A DNA stretch of 20,500 nt from Nanobdellota archaeon (GCA_022563455.1 JADFNI010000014.1:1-20500); one strand, 5' to 3'; positions 6,184-14,614 are shown, counted from the stretch's first letter. A program made the numbers and translations. The notes: generated by a model from the letters alone, not told the origin.

Positions 6184-9100
6184 TTTCTTCTTTTTCTTCT
6201 TCTTTTTCTTTGAAGTTCTACGAACTATGAGAGCTGTAGACAGGATAGTTATTGTCCAGTCTCCAGCAGCAGCAGTTGAGTAGGATTGAGCGCTCGTTTG
6301 TGGGTTAAGTGCTTCTAAATAAAAGTATAATTGTTCTTGTGCTGTGACTCCATCGTTAACGGAGTAATTACCCCTCGTAAGATTTGCTAAGTCTACTTGA
6401 ATTTGAGTATTGTTAACCATCGTTGTATTATCTGAGGCATCAACTGTATTGACGGTAAAGTTTCCAGCATAAATGTATTCGGTACTAGTAGTTTCTCCTA
6501 CAAGGTCAATGGCCGTTACTGTAATATTTGTTATTACACTATTTCCAGTGTTGTTGATTGTGATTGGATCTACGTTTGATCCAATGTCTGTAGAAGTAAT
6601 AGTTAGGGCAGGCCAACTCAAGGTTGTTGGTGACATCTTCATTGCCTTCAATGAGGTATAAGTAAATGAGGTACTGGAATTTTCTGCGGTTTCTCCTGCA
6701 AAATCGTCTATTGTTACATTTATCGTCCAGGCGCCGTTTTCGTCAAAGTACAACATTCCGATTGTACAGAAATATCTATTGTTGTTGCTGTCTATAGTTT
6801 GTACAGTACATGAAGTGTTAATCCTTGTCGTCTCTCCGGCTCTCAAGAATTCTGCTCTGGCAGAGTCATTATTTAGGTCTCCAGCTCCGTTGGTATCTTG
6901 GGCTGTAAAGTTAAATGTGATGTATCTAATGCTGTCTTCTAATGGGTCTGTGTTGCCTATTATACTAACTTCAGTTATTTGGGGTGCATTATTTGAAGTT
7001 GCAGTTACGTTAATATCTATATCTGTAAAATCATAACTATTCAAATTTCCCGCTGTATCATTTGAGTGGACTTTTGTATAATTCCAAAAGCCAGCGGCAG
7101 TTGCTTGGATTTCAACTCCATAAACATCGTCGTTACTTGAACCGTCACAGGTTGTGGATCCATCGTCAACCATTGTATAATTAACAAAATCGGTAGTGTT
7201 GTGAACTTCTGCGAATACAACATCAACGCTGGTTGTTGCATCCGTTACTGTGGCGTTTAAACAGAAATATTCATTTTGATTAATACTTGTGTCGTTAGCG
7301 TTTTCTAAACTTATTGAAGGGGCAATGGTATCTTTTGTAAATGTAACTTCTGAGAAGTTAAGGTTGTTGTTTGAATCGTTTGCATAAACTCTCCAGGTAT
7401 TGCTCCCCTCACTACTGGAAACTGAAGTAAAGTTTGAACAAGTGTTATCTGGGGTAGAATTTGTGACTCCAAGATCTGTGGAATACCAGCAAAAGTCAAG
7501 GGTATCGTCGGTTGCGGTATAATTTAACTCAGTTACATTAATAGAATAGGTTATATTTGTAGGGTAATGAATTATGACAACTGGATCTACGTTTGAAGAA
7601 ATAGTCACTGTCCAGTCGGTGCTGTTTCTGTTACCATACTCATCAACTGCGTAGCCTGTGAAATTATGTTGGATCTGGGCAAGGTTTGTAAAGTTGTTCT
7701 CGTATTGAGTAGAACTAGCATTGTATAGTGCGCTTATTTCAGCATCACTCAAACTTCTGTTAAATATTAGGACTTCATCGATTAAACCATTGAAAGTTCT
7801 TCCTTCTGTGTCATCAATAGATCCAATAGCTAAACTGTACTTGTCAAGACTTCCGTTTTGAGAAACATTCGTTGTCGTTTGGCCATACAAAGTTCCATTA
7901 ATATATAGTTTTACTGCTAAAGGAGTATAGACTCCAACAATATGCATCCATGTTCCAACCAGGATTGGTGGACCGTTAACAGAAGATTCATTTACGTCAT
8001 TGTCCACAAGAAATTTTATAACGTCACTGCCACCAGCAGTTCTAATCTGCCATCCGGAAACATCAGTTTGCGAGCTTGTTCCCATAATGGCCATTGTAGC
8101 TGCAATATCTGCTTTTACCCAAACAGAAGCAGTGAAATTGGTCCTGAAAACATCCTCCCTTGGAAATCCTGAAATATTGATTTTATCTTCGGTACTGCCT
8201 CCTCCAAACTGGAATGAGGCTCCGAATTTTCCAGAAGAACTTTTTTTAGCTCCATTTATGACAGTTCCATTATGTGAATAAGAACTTAAATCGGTTGGGT
8301 GTCCGCTCCCATTAACATCATCCATTGTCATCCATAAGACTAAATCATTGTCAAAATCTAAGAATGAATAGTGGTCTCTACCGTCTATGCTTGTGGATAA
8401 GTTTGTATAGATATAATCGTTAGACTGGGTAGAATCGTTGCTTGGAGTTGGAGAGATGAATGAGATTGTAGGAGCTGTCGTATTTATACTAAATGTGATG
8501 TTTTGTGTATAGTTGGTTAATCCTCCTGTGTCGTTTGCGTAAGCTTGGAAGGTGTAAGTTCCGTCACTGATTGAATTGTTGGATGCATTGAATGCTGTTC
8601 CAAATAAGCTTCCGTCTTCGCCGGTCATTGTAAAGTTTGTAACGCCTCCGTCCAAGCTGTAATGAACGCTTCCGTTTTCATTTAATGTTACATTAAATTC
8701 TAATGGGATTTCTTGTGCTCCATATGTTACGTTTTCTGGGAAAATTATTGTAACTTCTGGAGGAGCATCTGTAAAACTCGTAATATTAATATTATCCAAA
8801 TTGACTTTATCGTTATTAGCATTAGACAAAGCTTCAAACCTAACATGAACGCCAGTAGTCATAGTGATATTGTTTGTTATATTAAAACTATGAAATTCTG
8901 CAGCGTTTGAGTTTGTATCAAGTAAAAGTTGCCAACTCTCAATACTGCTATTTACATACACTCTAAGATAATCGCCAGATTCCAATCCGGCATTATCCAT
9001 GTCAAAGCTAAATTCAGCCCAATCTACTCCAGTTAAATCTATGGAATTAAGAAGAATTAAACTCTCAGTTGCCCCCCCTGTATTTATGTTACGACAATTA

Positions 9101-11448
9101 CCTTGACCAGCGCTCCAACCACCACTAGGATTACTCCACTTATTTAGATCAGGACAAGCATCGAAAAATTGCTCCGTAGGCGGATCAATAATATGGTCGA
9201 ACTCTATACTTCCGCCAACTATTTTTAAGTCAAAGGTGTCTTGTTCTCCAACTAAGTTTGTTAAAAATACTTTATTATATTCATTACTTACTAAGCTTGA
9301 AAACTCTGCAATTAAATCTGTTCGGCCAACTTCATAAATTTCAATGCTTGGGTTTCCTGAGATCTTTCGTGGAAAAATTGTGATATCGTTAGAGGAGTGT
9401 AAGGGGAGCTCAAAGGTAACTCTTACATATTCTTGATTAGCAATGGTCTTGCTCCAGTTATCATCTAATTCTTTAACCTCATCGTAGATGTCGGAAATAA
9501 ATTCTCTATTGGAATCTAGATGATCTGCTTTTATAATAACAATTATATCAAAGGTTTGGTTTGATAATTCTGGGACGATCCATTCTACGTAATCATAAAT
9601 TCCGTTGTTATTTAGGTCTTGAACTGTGGTTGTTGGAAGGTAAGTATTATTTTCTCTCCAATAAATTTTTACTCTGGAAGGGTTTTTGACGTTCAATTCT
9701 TCTGAGATGTTGGCGAATGCTAGAATATTTTTGTAATGAACAGTCGTTGGCCCAATAATTTTAACTCTTTTTCCATTTTTTATTTTCTCTTCAATAGAGT
9801 AAGGTGCTGGGGTTTCATATTCAATTTCATATAATGTTATTTCATCAATTAGTATTTCAATTTCTAATTCTTCAGTTTCGTCAACATCCTCTATAACTCT
9901 TCCAGTAATTGTTGCAGTTAATCTTGAAAAGAAGTTTTTGAAAAAGTCCTTAATAGCTTCAAAAATTCCTTTATCTTGTCCTGGTTCTTTAATTGTATAA
10001 CTGACATTTTCGCTAACTCTTCCAGTTATGGTAAATCTTGATCTTTTTACTTCAGGTTTTACTTCAGAATTATTTTCAGAAAAAAGAGGCTCCTCCTGGG
10101 AAGGACTCAAATCTTCTTGAGGAGCGCCCTGTATTTTTTCTGAATTTGAATTTTCTAGATTTCTAGATTTTTTAATGGTGATATTCTTTGCATCTTTTGG
10201 AAGTTTTAATGTTAGATTTCCTAAATTCTCTGGAGTGATTTGCTTTTTCCATTTTACTGGCTTACCAAGAATTGCATTGTACTGCTGTGTAGTTATTGTT
10301 ATATTTGCTACTTTGTCAATTTCAATTATTTCTTTGGTAACATTTGGTTCTGGAGTTATGTTTAACTCTTCGATTTTCGGAATTGTTTCAGAAACAATTA
10401 TTTTAAAAGAATTGCTCTCTATTATTCCAGTCTTACTAAGGACTATAATTTTACTTTCTCTTGTTCCTACGAAATCCTCTCTTGGCTGAATTCTTATCGT
10501 ATTGTTATCTGTTGTTGTTAGGATGTCATTTGTTTGTTTAAAATAAAATTCATTAGTGTTCGAGAAATAATCTGAGATTTTTATATCAGCGTAACTGTTT
10601 TTTTCAATTTGAATATCTGGGATGTTTTTTATTAAAATTGAAGGGAGTTCTATATCTTGAGATTCTTGTATTGGGATTTCTTCAGGGAGTTGTTTTTCAA
10701 CTTGTGTTTCGTTAAATATCTCTTCGATGTCTGTTGGTTTTTCTTCTGTAATGTTCTCAACTGGTTTTTCTTCTGTAATGTTTTCGAAAACTTCTTCAAC
10801 AGGTTTTTCTTCTGGAACTGGTTCTTCTGAGGCAACTTCAACAGGTTCTTCTTCAGGAACTGGCTCTTCTTCTGGAACTGGTTCTTCTGGAACTTCTTCG
10901 ACTATAAGACCTGTTATTGGCCCGTAGATTTTTTTTGCTAATTTGGAAATTTCCTTGCCTATTTTGGAAAAAAATGTTTTAATGAGAGGGCCTTTCTGGG
11001 AAGGACTCAAATCTTCTTGAAGGGCCCCCTCTATTTTTTCTGAAGAGAAATTTATTATCTTCGAATCTGTCAGTTGTTCTTTATCCTTTACAAAAAAATC
11101 ATTAATGGCTGGATTAAAGTAAAAAGAAGAAAAAATCATAAGAGAAATGAGGATGAGAAAAGCAGATATGTAAAAAATCTTCTTATCTTCAAAATTTTTC
11201 AACTCTTCTTTTATTTGGTTTTCATGTAACTCTATATGGGAATTGTAAAAATTAATCCATTCTTGGAGCGTTTTACCATCAAGATTTTGATTTGTATATT
11301 TTTCATATTCATAACGACTTATTTTTTGGTTAACATATTTATTTTTTATATCTTTGGAGTAATCTAGAATTCTTTTTTTGTGGATTTCACATTGCCTTAT
11401 TTTTTTCTTTAGTTCAACTACAGTTAAGTCTAATTGAGTCCTTCCCAT
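5779..11448 (-). CDS. Giant surface protein: N-terminal anchor, LamG and Ig-like domains, C-terminal double helix-turn-helix
   Basis: 1,889 residues. Residues 1-90 are charged and probably coiled-coil; 91-112 form one transmembrane helix, giving an N-in/C-out topology. Residues 184-240 are a Glu/Pro-rich stalk. ITG motifs occur near 178, 473 and 513. Residues ~800-950 and several later blocks are Ig-like/cadherin-like modules with many N-x-S/T sequons. Residues ~1025-1245 form a LamG/concanavalin-like domain (LVLWMTMDD ... NGLIDEVLIFNRSLSDAEISALYN), the usual carbohydrate- or protein-binding fold of adhesins. Residues ~1484-1738 are the module shared with the next gene. Unusually, it continues through Lys1747-1755 into two repeats (1762-1813, 1828-1877) of the form LxYLK...G(L/M)xYxxIAxLxxRDxRNIWxxYxKA, typical of a helix-turn-helix DNA-binding domain. 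No transmembrane helix is evident between the ectodomains and this tail. Two palindromic elements sit in-frame near residues 138-155 and 438-455. The gene probably heads the surface cluster. Confidence 0.8.
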   Translation of the reverse strand: MGRTQLDLTVVELKKKIRQCEIHKKRILDYSKDIKNKYVNQKISRYEYEKYTNQNLDGKTLQEWINFYNSHIELHENQIKEELKNFEDKKIFYISAFLILISLMIFSSFYFNPAINDFFVKDKEQLTDSKIINFSSEKIEGALQEDLSPSQKGPLIKTFFSKIGKEISKLAKKIYGPITGLIVEEVPEEPVPEEEPVPEEEPVEVASEEPVPEEKPVEEVFENITEEKPVENITEEKPTDIEEIFNETQVEKQLPEEIPIQESQDIELPSILIKNIPDIQIEKNSYADIKISDYFSNTNEFYFKQTNDILTTTDNNTIRIQPREDFVGTRESKIIVLSKTGIIESNSFKIIVSETIPKIEELNITPEPNVTKEIIEIDKVANITITTQQYNAILGKPVKWKKQITPENLGNLTLKLPKDAKNITIKKSRNLENSNSEKIQGAPQEDLSPSQEEPLFSENNSEVKPEVKRSRFTITGRVSENVSYTIKEPGQDKGIFEAIKDFFKNFFSRLTATITGRVIEDVDETEELEIEILIDEITLYEIEYETPAPYSIEEKIKNGKRVKIIGPTTVHYKNILAFANISEELNVKNPSRVKIYWRENNTYLPTTTVQDLNNNGIYDYVEWIVPELSNQTFDIIVIIKADHLDSNREFISDIYDEVKELDDNWSKTIANQEYVRVTFELPLHSSNDITIFPRKISGNPSIEIYEVGRTDLIAEFSSLVSNEYNKVFLTNLVGEQDTFDLKIVGGSIEFDHIIDPPTEQFFDACPDLNKWSNPSGGWSAGQGNCRNINTGGATESLILLNSIDLTGVDWAEFSFDMDNAGLESGDYLRVYVNSSIESWQLLLDTNSNAAEFHSFNITNNITMTTGVHVRFEALSNANNDKVNLDNINITSFTDAPPEVTIIFPENVTYGAQEIPLEFNVTLNENGSVHYSLDGGVTNFTMTGEDGSLFGTAFNASNNSISDGTYTFQAYANDTGGLTNYTQNITFSINTTAPTISFISPTPSNDSTQSNDYIYTNLSTSIDGRDHYSFLDFDNDLVLWMTMDDVNGSGHPTDLSSYSHNGTVINGAKKSSSGKFGASFQFGGGSTEDKINISGFPREDVFRTNFTASVWVKADIAATMAIMGTSSQTDVSGWQIRTAGGSDVIKFLVDNDVNESSVNGPPILVGTWMHIVGVYTPLAVKLYINGTLYGQTTTNVSQNGSLDKYSLAIGSIDDTEGRTFNGLIDEVLIFNRSLSDAEISALYNASSTQYENNFTNLAQIQHNFTGYAVDEYGNRNSTDWTVTISSNVDPVVIIHYPTNITYSINVTELNYTATDDTLDFCWYSTDLGVTNSTPDNTCSNFTSVSSSEGSNTWRVYANDSNNNLNFSEVTFTKDTIAPSISLENANDTSINQNEYFCLNATVTDATTSVDVVFAEVHNTTDFVNYTMVDDGSTTCDGSSNDDVYGVEIQATAAGFWNYTKVHSNDTAGNLNSYDFTDIDINVTATSNNAPQITEVSIIGNTDPLEDSIRYITFNFTAQDTNGAGDLNNDSARAEFLRAGETTRINTSCTVQTIDSNNNRYFCTIGMLYFDENGAWTINVTIDDFAGETAENSSTSFTYTSLKAMKMSPTTLSWPALTITSTDIGSNVDPITINNTGNSVITNITVTAIDLVGETTSTEYIYAGNFTVNTVDASDNTTMVNNTQIQVDLANLTRGNYSVNDGVTAQEQLYFYLEALNPQTSAQSYSTAAAGDWTITILSTALIVRRTSKKKKKKKKKVISNVSIPSTIFSKNVGALETVSKYLKENLGMSYHKIAELLERDERNIWTSYHKAIQKQKELIKVKETDIFLPVSIFSKKLTILEATIIYLKDKGLKYNEIAKLVNRDQRNIWSIYSKAVKKNKVKKNKVKKTI
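10085..10143. repeat. In-frame palindromic element, copy B
   Basis: A 25-nt core (10096-10120) is identical to copy A at 10996-11020, exactly 900 bp away. It is flanked by complementary arms, GGCTCCTC at 10088-10095 and GAGGAGCGCC at 10119-10128. Both copies also share TATTTTTTCTGAA on the right side. In the protein it encodes SEKIQGAPQEDLSPSQEEPL. Confidence 0.6.
10727..10920 (-). repeat. Glu/Pro-rich coding tandem repeats
   Basis: Degenerate in-frame units encoding variants of EEPVPEEEPVPEE and ENITEEKPVENITEEKP (giant protein residues ~184-240). On the plus strand they appear as repeated TTCTTCTGGAACTGG and TTTTTCTTCTGTAATGTT blocks. A rigid acidic stalk lifting the ectodomains away from the membrane is the likely role; the repeat number could vary between strains. 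Confidence 0.55.
10985..11043. repeat. In-frame palindromic element, copy A
   Basis: Contains the same 25-nt core (10996-11020) as copy B, but its arms differ: GGGCCTT at 10988-10994 pairs with AAGGGCCC at 11020-11027 with one bulged base. It encodes SEKIEGALQEDLSPSQKGPL in the giant protein. A conserved centre with arms changed in a compensated way suggests a structured or mobile element rather than a protein repeat alone. Confidence 0.6.
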
Positions 11449-11453
11449 TACAT

Positions 11454-11500
11454 ATTATATATGTAAAATACCTTTTAAATATACCCATTATATATGTAAA
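11454..11500 (-). promoter_or_regulatory. Promoter of the giant gene with flanking 14-nt direct repeats
   Basis: Minus-strand TATA box TATATTTAAAA (11473-11483) is centred ~29 nt before the ATG at 11448. Two identical 14-nt sequences, ATTATATATGTAAA on plus, flank it at 11454-11467 and 11487-11500, 33 bp apart. One sits just before the start codon and one upstream of the TATA box, an arrangement suggestive of a pair of operators. Confidence 0.4.
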
Positions 11501-11585
11501 CAGTAAATTGTTTAAAATAGGGCTATTATTTTGGTTTTTCTAAGAATTTTGATAGGTACAAACATAATTTGGGCATAATAGATAA

Positions 11586-11593
11586 TTTTAAAA
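11586..11593 (+). promoter_or_regulatory. TATA box of the arginase/agmatinase-family gene
   Basis: TTTTAAAA is centred 26-27 nt before the ATG at 11616, supporting that start over an in-frame TTG at 11604. Confidence 0.4.
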
Positions 11594-11615
11594 TCAAAGT
11601 TTATTGTTTTATTAT

Positions 11616-12353
11616 ATGAAAGTTGTTGGAATTCCATTCGTAAACGCCTTAGGAATCGTTGGTGCTGAGAAGGCTCCTCGAAAGATTTTTACAGAACTTG
11701 GAGTTGGTGGTGAAATTATAGAAGTTGATAATTCGAATATTGAGGAATCTATTGAAGTTATCTATAAAAAAGCTCTTGGGTATTTTGATGAACGAGTCTC
11801 TTTTGTTGGAGGGGATCATTCAATTACATATCCTTTGTTCAAGGCTTTTCAGGAGAAATTTGAGAAACCTTTTTTGATTGTATTTGATGCGCATGCTGAC
11901 TGCATGCCTCCAATGACTGAGCCAACGCATGAAGAAGTAATAAGGGGAATAATTGATGATGGATTTGATCCGCAAAAAATAATATTGGTCGGTGTTAGGA
12001 AAATTGAAAAAGTTGAAAGGGATTATTTGAATAGGGTTGGGGTTAAGGTTTTTGAAGAAGTGTACGATCTTGAAGCGTGTGCGGACTATGTAACTGAAAA
12101 AGCAATTGGGCATGATATTTATGTAAGTGTTGACATAGATGTTTTGGATCCCGCTTTTGCTCCAGGTGTTAGTTATATTGAGCCTAATGGTATGAGTACT
12201 AAGGAATTATTTTATATTCTTAGAAGAATATTTTTTATGAAAGGTGTGAGGGCACTGGACGTTGTTGAAGTTATTCCTAAAAAGGATGAAAAATCAGATT
12301 ACTTAACTGTTAAAACTGCTGCAAAAATTATAAAAGAATTTTGGGCAAAATAG
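11616..12353 (+). CDS. Arginase/agmatinase-family (ureohydrolase) metalloenzyme
   Basis: 245 residues from the ATG at 11616. Ureohydrolases use two Mn2+ ions to hydrolyse a guanidino or formimino group, for example agmatine to putrescine and urea. All expected metal ligands are present: His68 in GGDHS, Asp91/His93/Asp95 in DAHAD, and Asp173/Asp175 in SVDIDVLDPAFAPGV. The enzyme is short for the family (about 300 residues is usual). The substrate loop (DAHADCMPPMTEPTHEEVIRG) resembles agmatinase more than arginase, and GVSYIEPNGMS replaces the common GTGTPEPGG. Agmatine, arginine or another guanidino compound are all possible; I leave the symbol blank. Its stop lies one base from the end of the convergent nuclease gene. 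Confidence 0.8.
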   Translation: MKVVGIPFVNALGIVGAEKAPRKIFTELGVGGEIIEVDNSNIEESIEVIYKKALGYFDERVSFVGGDHSITYPLFKAFQEKFEKPFLIVFDAHADCMPPMTEPTHEEVIRGIIDDGFDPQKIILVGVRKIEKVERDYLNRVGVKVFEEVYDLEACADYVTEKAIGHDIYVSVDIDVLDPAFAPGVSYIEPNGMSTKELFYILRRIFFMKGVRALDVVEVIPKKDEKSDYLTVKTAAKIIKEFWAK

Positions 12354-12354
12354 A

Positions 12355-13038
12355 CTAATCTTCTAAAATATGTTTAAATAAATTAATTTTATTTTCATCA
12401 AATTTTTGAACTTTTTTTAAATCTTCTTTGGTTAAATTGAAAATATTTTTTAGAGTTTTATATTTATTTAGTAATTCAATTGAAAGTGTTCCTCCAATTC
12501 CTGGAAAACCTTCCAATATGAATTTCTTTTGTTCAGCAAAAGTTTTTAGATTTTTCATAGGTCTCATAGAATTAATTGTTTTTCGTTTTTCATATTTTTT
12601 TGCTTCTAGAATTAAGAATTTTGCAGTATCACTTTCGTCTTTTGTAAAAATTATTGGAGTCTTAAAATCTACTGCGACTGATAAAAACATTCCTCTAAGT
12701 GCGTTTTCATGTATTCTGAAATTTTCATAATTGTAATTAAAACCCTCTATTAAAAGAATATTCTTTTCATATTTTTTCATATTTTTTAACTGTTCTATAA
12801 GACGTTTGTTGATCATAGAACTTATGAAGTCCTGAATTGTTTTTCTTTCTATAATTGTGTTTCCAATTAAATAATCTCCAATATCCAATTTTTCAAATTG
12901 TAAGTTTGCTTTTTGCTCAATTAGATTTGCTGCTATTAGGGACTGTTTTTCTCTTGTGTCAACGATTATTTTTACTTTTGGATTTGGACATTTTTCAATT
13001 TTCTTTTTTACGGGCTCTGTTGAAAATATGTCTTCCAT
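12355..13038 (-). CDS. ERCC4-type structure-specific nuclease (Hef/XPF nuclease half)
   Basis: 227 residues. XPF/Mus81-family nucleases cut branched DNA such as stalled forks and flaps. The catalytic signature is intact: VDTREK at 26-31, GDY at 54-56 and ERKTIQD at 64-70 (ERKxxxD). Residues ~173-210 (LEGFPGIGGTLSIELLNKYKTLKNIF) form a tandem helix-hairpin-helix DNA-binding domain, normally required for dimerisation and fork recognition. Its start lies one base after the stop of the helicase gene; in many euryarchaea both parts are a single Hef protein. The two are therefore probably a split Hef operating as a complex. Confidence 0.88.
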   Translation of the reverse strand: MEDIFSTEPVKKKIEKCPNPKVKIIVDTREKQSLIAANLIEQKANLQFEKLDIGDYLIGNTIIERKTIQDFISSMINKRLIEQLKNMKKYEKNILLIEGFNYNYENFRIHENALRGMFLSVAVDFKTPIIFTKDESDTAKFLILEAKKYEKRKTINSMRPMKNLKTFAEQKKFILEGFPGIGGTLSIELLNKYKTLKNIFNLTKEDLKKVQKFDENKINLFKHILED

Positions 13039-13039
13039 T

Positions 13040-14593
13040 TTAGAAAAGTTTTTTTTGTGTTTTGTTCAAGGACAAAGATCCACTTTCAAATTTCTTTTTT
13101 ATTATGTTGATTGCCGAATGCATTCTTTTTTCTTTATGTTGGGCTACATAGTGATAGACTTCGTCTCTTGTGTTTTTAGTTATTAAGATTTTTAATGAAC
13201 CTTTAGTTAGCCTTGCTGTTCTTCCAGCTCTTTGAATTTTTCTAATTGCTGAGGGAATTGGTTCATAAAATATCACTTCAGAGACTTCTGGAATATCTAA
13301 ACCTTCTTCGGCAATTGAAGTTGCAACTATTATATTGATTTTTCCTTCTCTAAATTTATCTATAATAATCTTTTGTTCTTTTTGGTTAAGTCCGGTAACA
13401 ATCCCTTTGGAGTTTTTCTTTATTGCTTGACCTACAAAATTTTCTGCAGACACCTTATCTATTTTGTTTAAGACTTCAGTAATTTTAATTACGGTTTCTC
13501 TGAATTGTGCAAATACGATTATCTTAGGATGCTCATCTTTTTCAAACCTATCTTTTACTATTTCTTTTAGAATGTCAATTTTTGGGTGTTCAATTTCTAG
13601 GGTGGTAGTTAATGTGAATGCTCTTTGAAATCTGGGATCTTTTGTTAGTCTTTGAACGCCCTTAGATTTTTTTTCTGCTGATTGTTTGAATAAACTTTTC
13701 ATATATTCAATGACTGAGGATATGGTCTGAGTTTCTAGAAGTTCGACTGCATGGGATATTTTTAATGCTTGGGCACATGCAGAAATTGCGGCCATTTTGT
13801 TTGGGTTTTTTGACCTTCGAAGATCTTGTATTAAATTTCCTTGTACTTTTAGAAGCATGGTTTTGGAAGCAAATCCAAATAAGACTCGTCGGTTTTTTAA
13901 TTCGTTTACTTTTTCATCATAAATTCCATTTAGAAGAATTCTTATCTCTTCAAACTTTGGTGGAAAATCGACATAAATTTTTTCGAAATCTAATTTTTGA
14001 AGATATGGTTTAACATCAACACTGTCTCTTGTTCTAATTTCTACAACTTCTATTCCCAGATTTTCCATAACATCTGTGATTGTTTTTGAGTCAGAACCTG
14101 GGCTTGCAGTTAGACCTATAATTCTTCTATGTATTGCATTTTCTTTATACCTATTTGCAACTAAATTATATGCATAGTTTTTTACACATCTATGACATTC
14201 GTCAACTATTAGGAGAGAGACTTCTGACAAATCATAGAGATTCTTTTTGAGGTCGTTTGAGATACATTGCGGTGTTGAAAAAATGAACTCTGCTGTTTTC
14301 CATATTTCTTTTCTTTTTTTGGCGTGAGTTTTTCCAGTAAATAACTGCATGTCTGCCCAATTTTTAGGTAGACTTTTTTGAAAAGATTCAAGGTGTTGTT
14401 CAATTAAGGGTTTTGTCGGAGCTAAGATGACTATTTTTTCTAATGGGAATTTTTTGAACCTATCAATAGCCAACATTATTGCAATCAGTGTTTTTCCAGT
14501 TCCGGTTGGTAGGACTACAAGGCAGTCAGATTCTTTACATGTTTCAAAAATTGTTTGTTGATAAGCTCTTGGAGTCTCTTTTAATTCTTCCAT
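13040..14593 (-). CDS. Hef/FANCM-type superfamily 2 DNA helicase
   Basis: 517 residues. Motif I PTGTGKT at 29-35, motif II DECH at 131-134, motif III TASPG at 162-166, and motif VI QRAGRTAR at 454-461, preceded by ATSIAEEGLDIPEV. Between the two RecA-like domains (~200-330) lies a helical insert, the thumb-like domain characteristic of Hef and FANCM fork-branch helicases. Hef remodels stalled replication forks and Holliday-like junctions. The usual C-terminal nuclease is encoded by the next gene one base downstream. The protein ends shortly after the second RecA domain with a basic tail and no nuclease remnant. Confidence 0.88.
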   Translation of the reverse strand: MEELKETPRAYQQTIFETCKESDCLVVLPTGTGKTLIAIMLAIDRFKKFPLEKIVILAPTKPLIEQHLESFQKSLPKNWADMQLFTGKTHAKKRKEIWKTAEFIFSTPQCISNDLKKNLYDLSEVSLLIVDECHRCVKNYAYNLVANRYKENAIHRRIIGLTASPGSDSKTITDVMENLGIEVVEIRTRDSVDVKPYLQKLDFEKIYVDFPPKFEEIRILLNGIYDEKVNELKNRRVLFGFASKTMLLKVQGNLIQDLRRSKNPNKMAAISACAQALKISHAVELLETQTISSVIEYMKSLFKQSAEKKSKGVQRLTKDPRFQRAFTLTTTLEIEHPKIDILKEIVKDRFEKDEHPKIIVFAQFRETVIKITEVLNKIDKVSAENFVGQAIKKNSKGIVTGLNQKEQKIIIDKFREGKINIIVATSIAEEGLDIPEVSEVIFYEPIPSAIRKIQRAGRTARLTKGSLKILITKNTRDEVYHYVAQHKEKRMHSAINIIKKKFESGSLSLNKTQKKLF

Positions 14594-14614
14594 TTAAAAA
14601 TTAAATATTTAGCG

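Noticed and set aside
7700..8370. LamG domain as a sialidase or glycoside hydrolase
   Set aside because: Only the binding-fold signature (LVLWMTMDD ... IDEVLIFNRSLSDAEI) is visible; no catalytic motif of a glycosidase accompanies it.
10727..10927. Plus-strand ORF of Ser/Gly/Thr repeats (SSGTGSSSGTGSS)
   Set aside because: It is the antisense image of the Glu/Pro-rich stalk repeats in the giant gene, with no promoter of its own.
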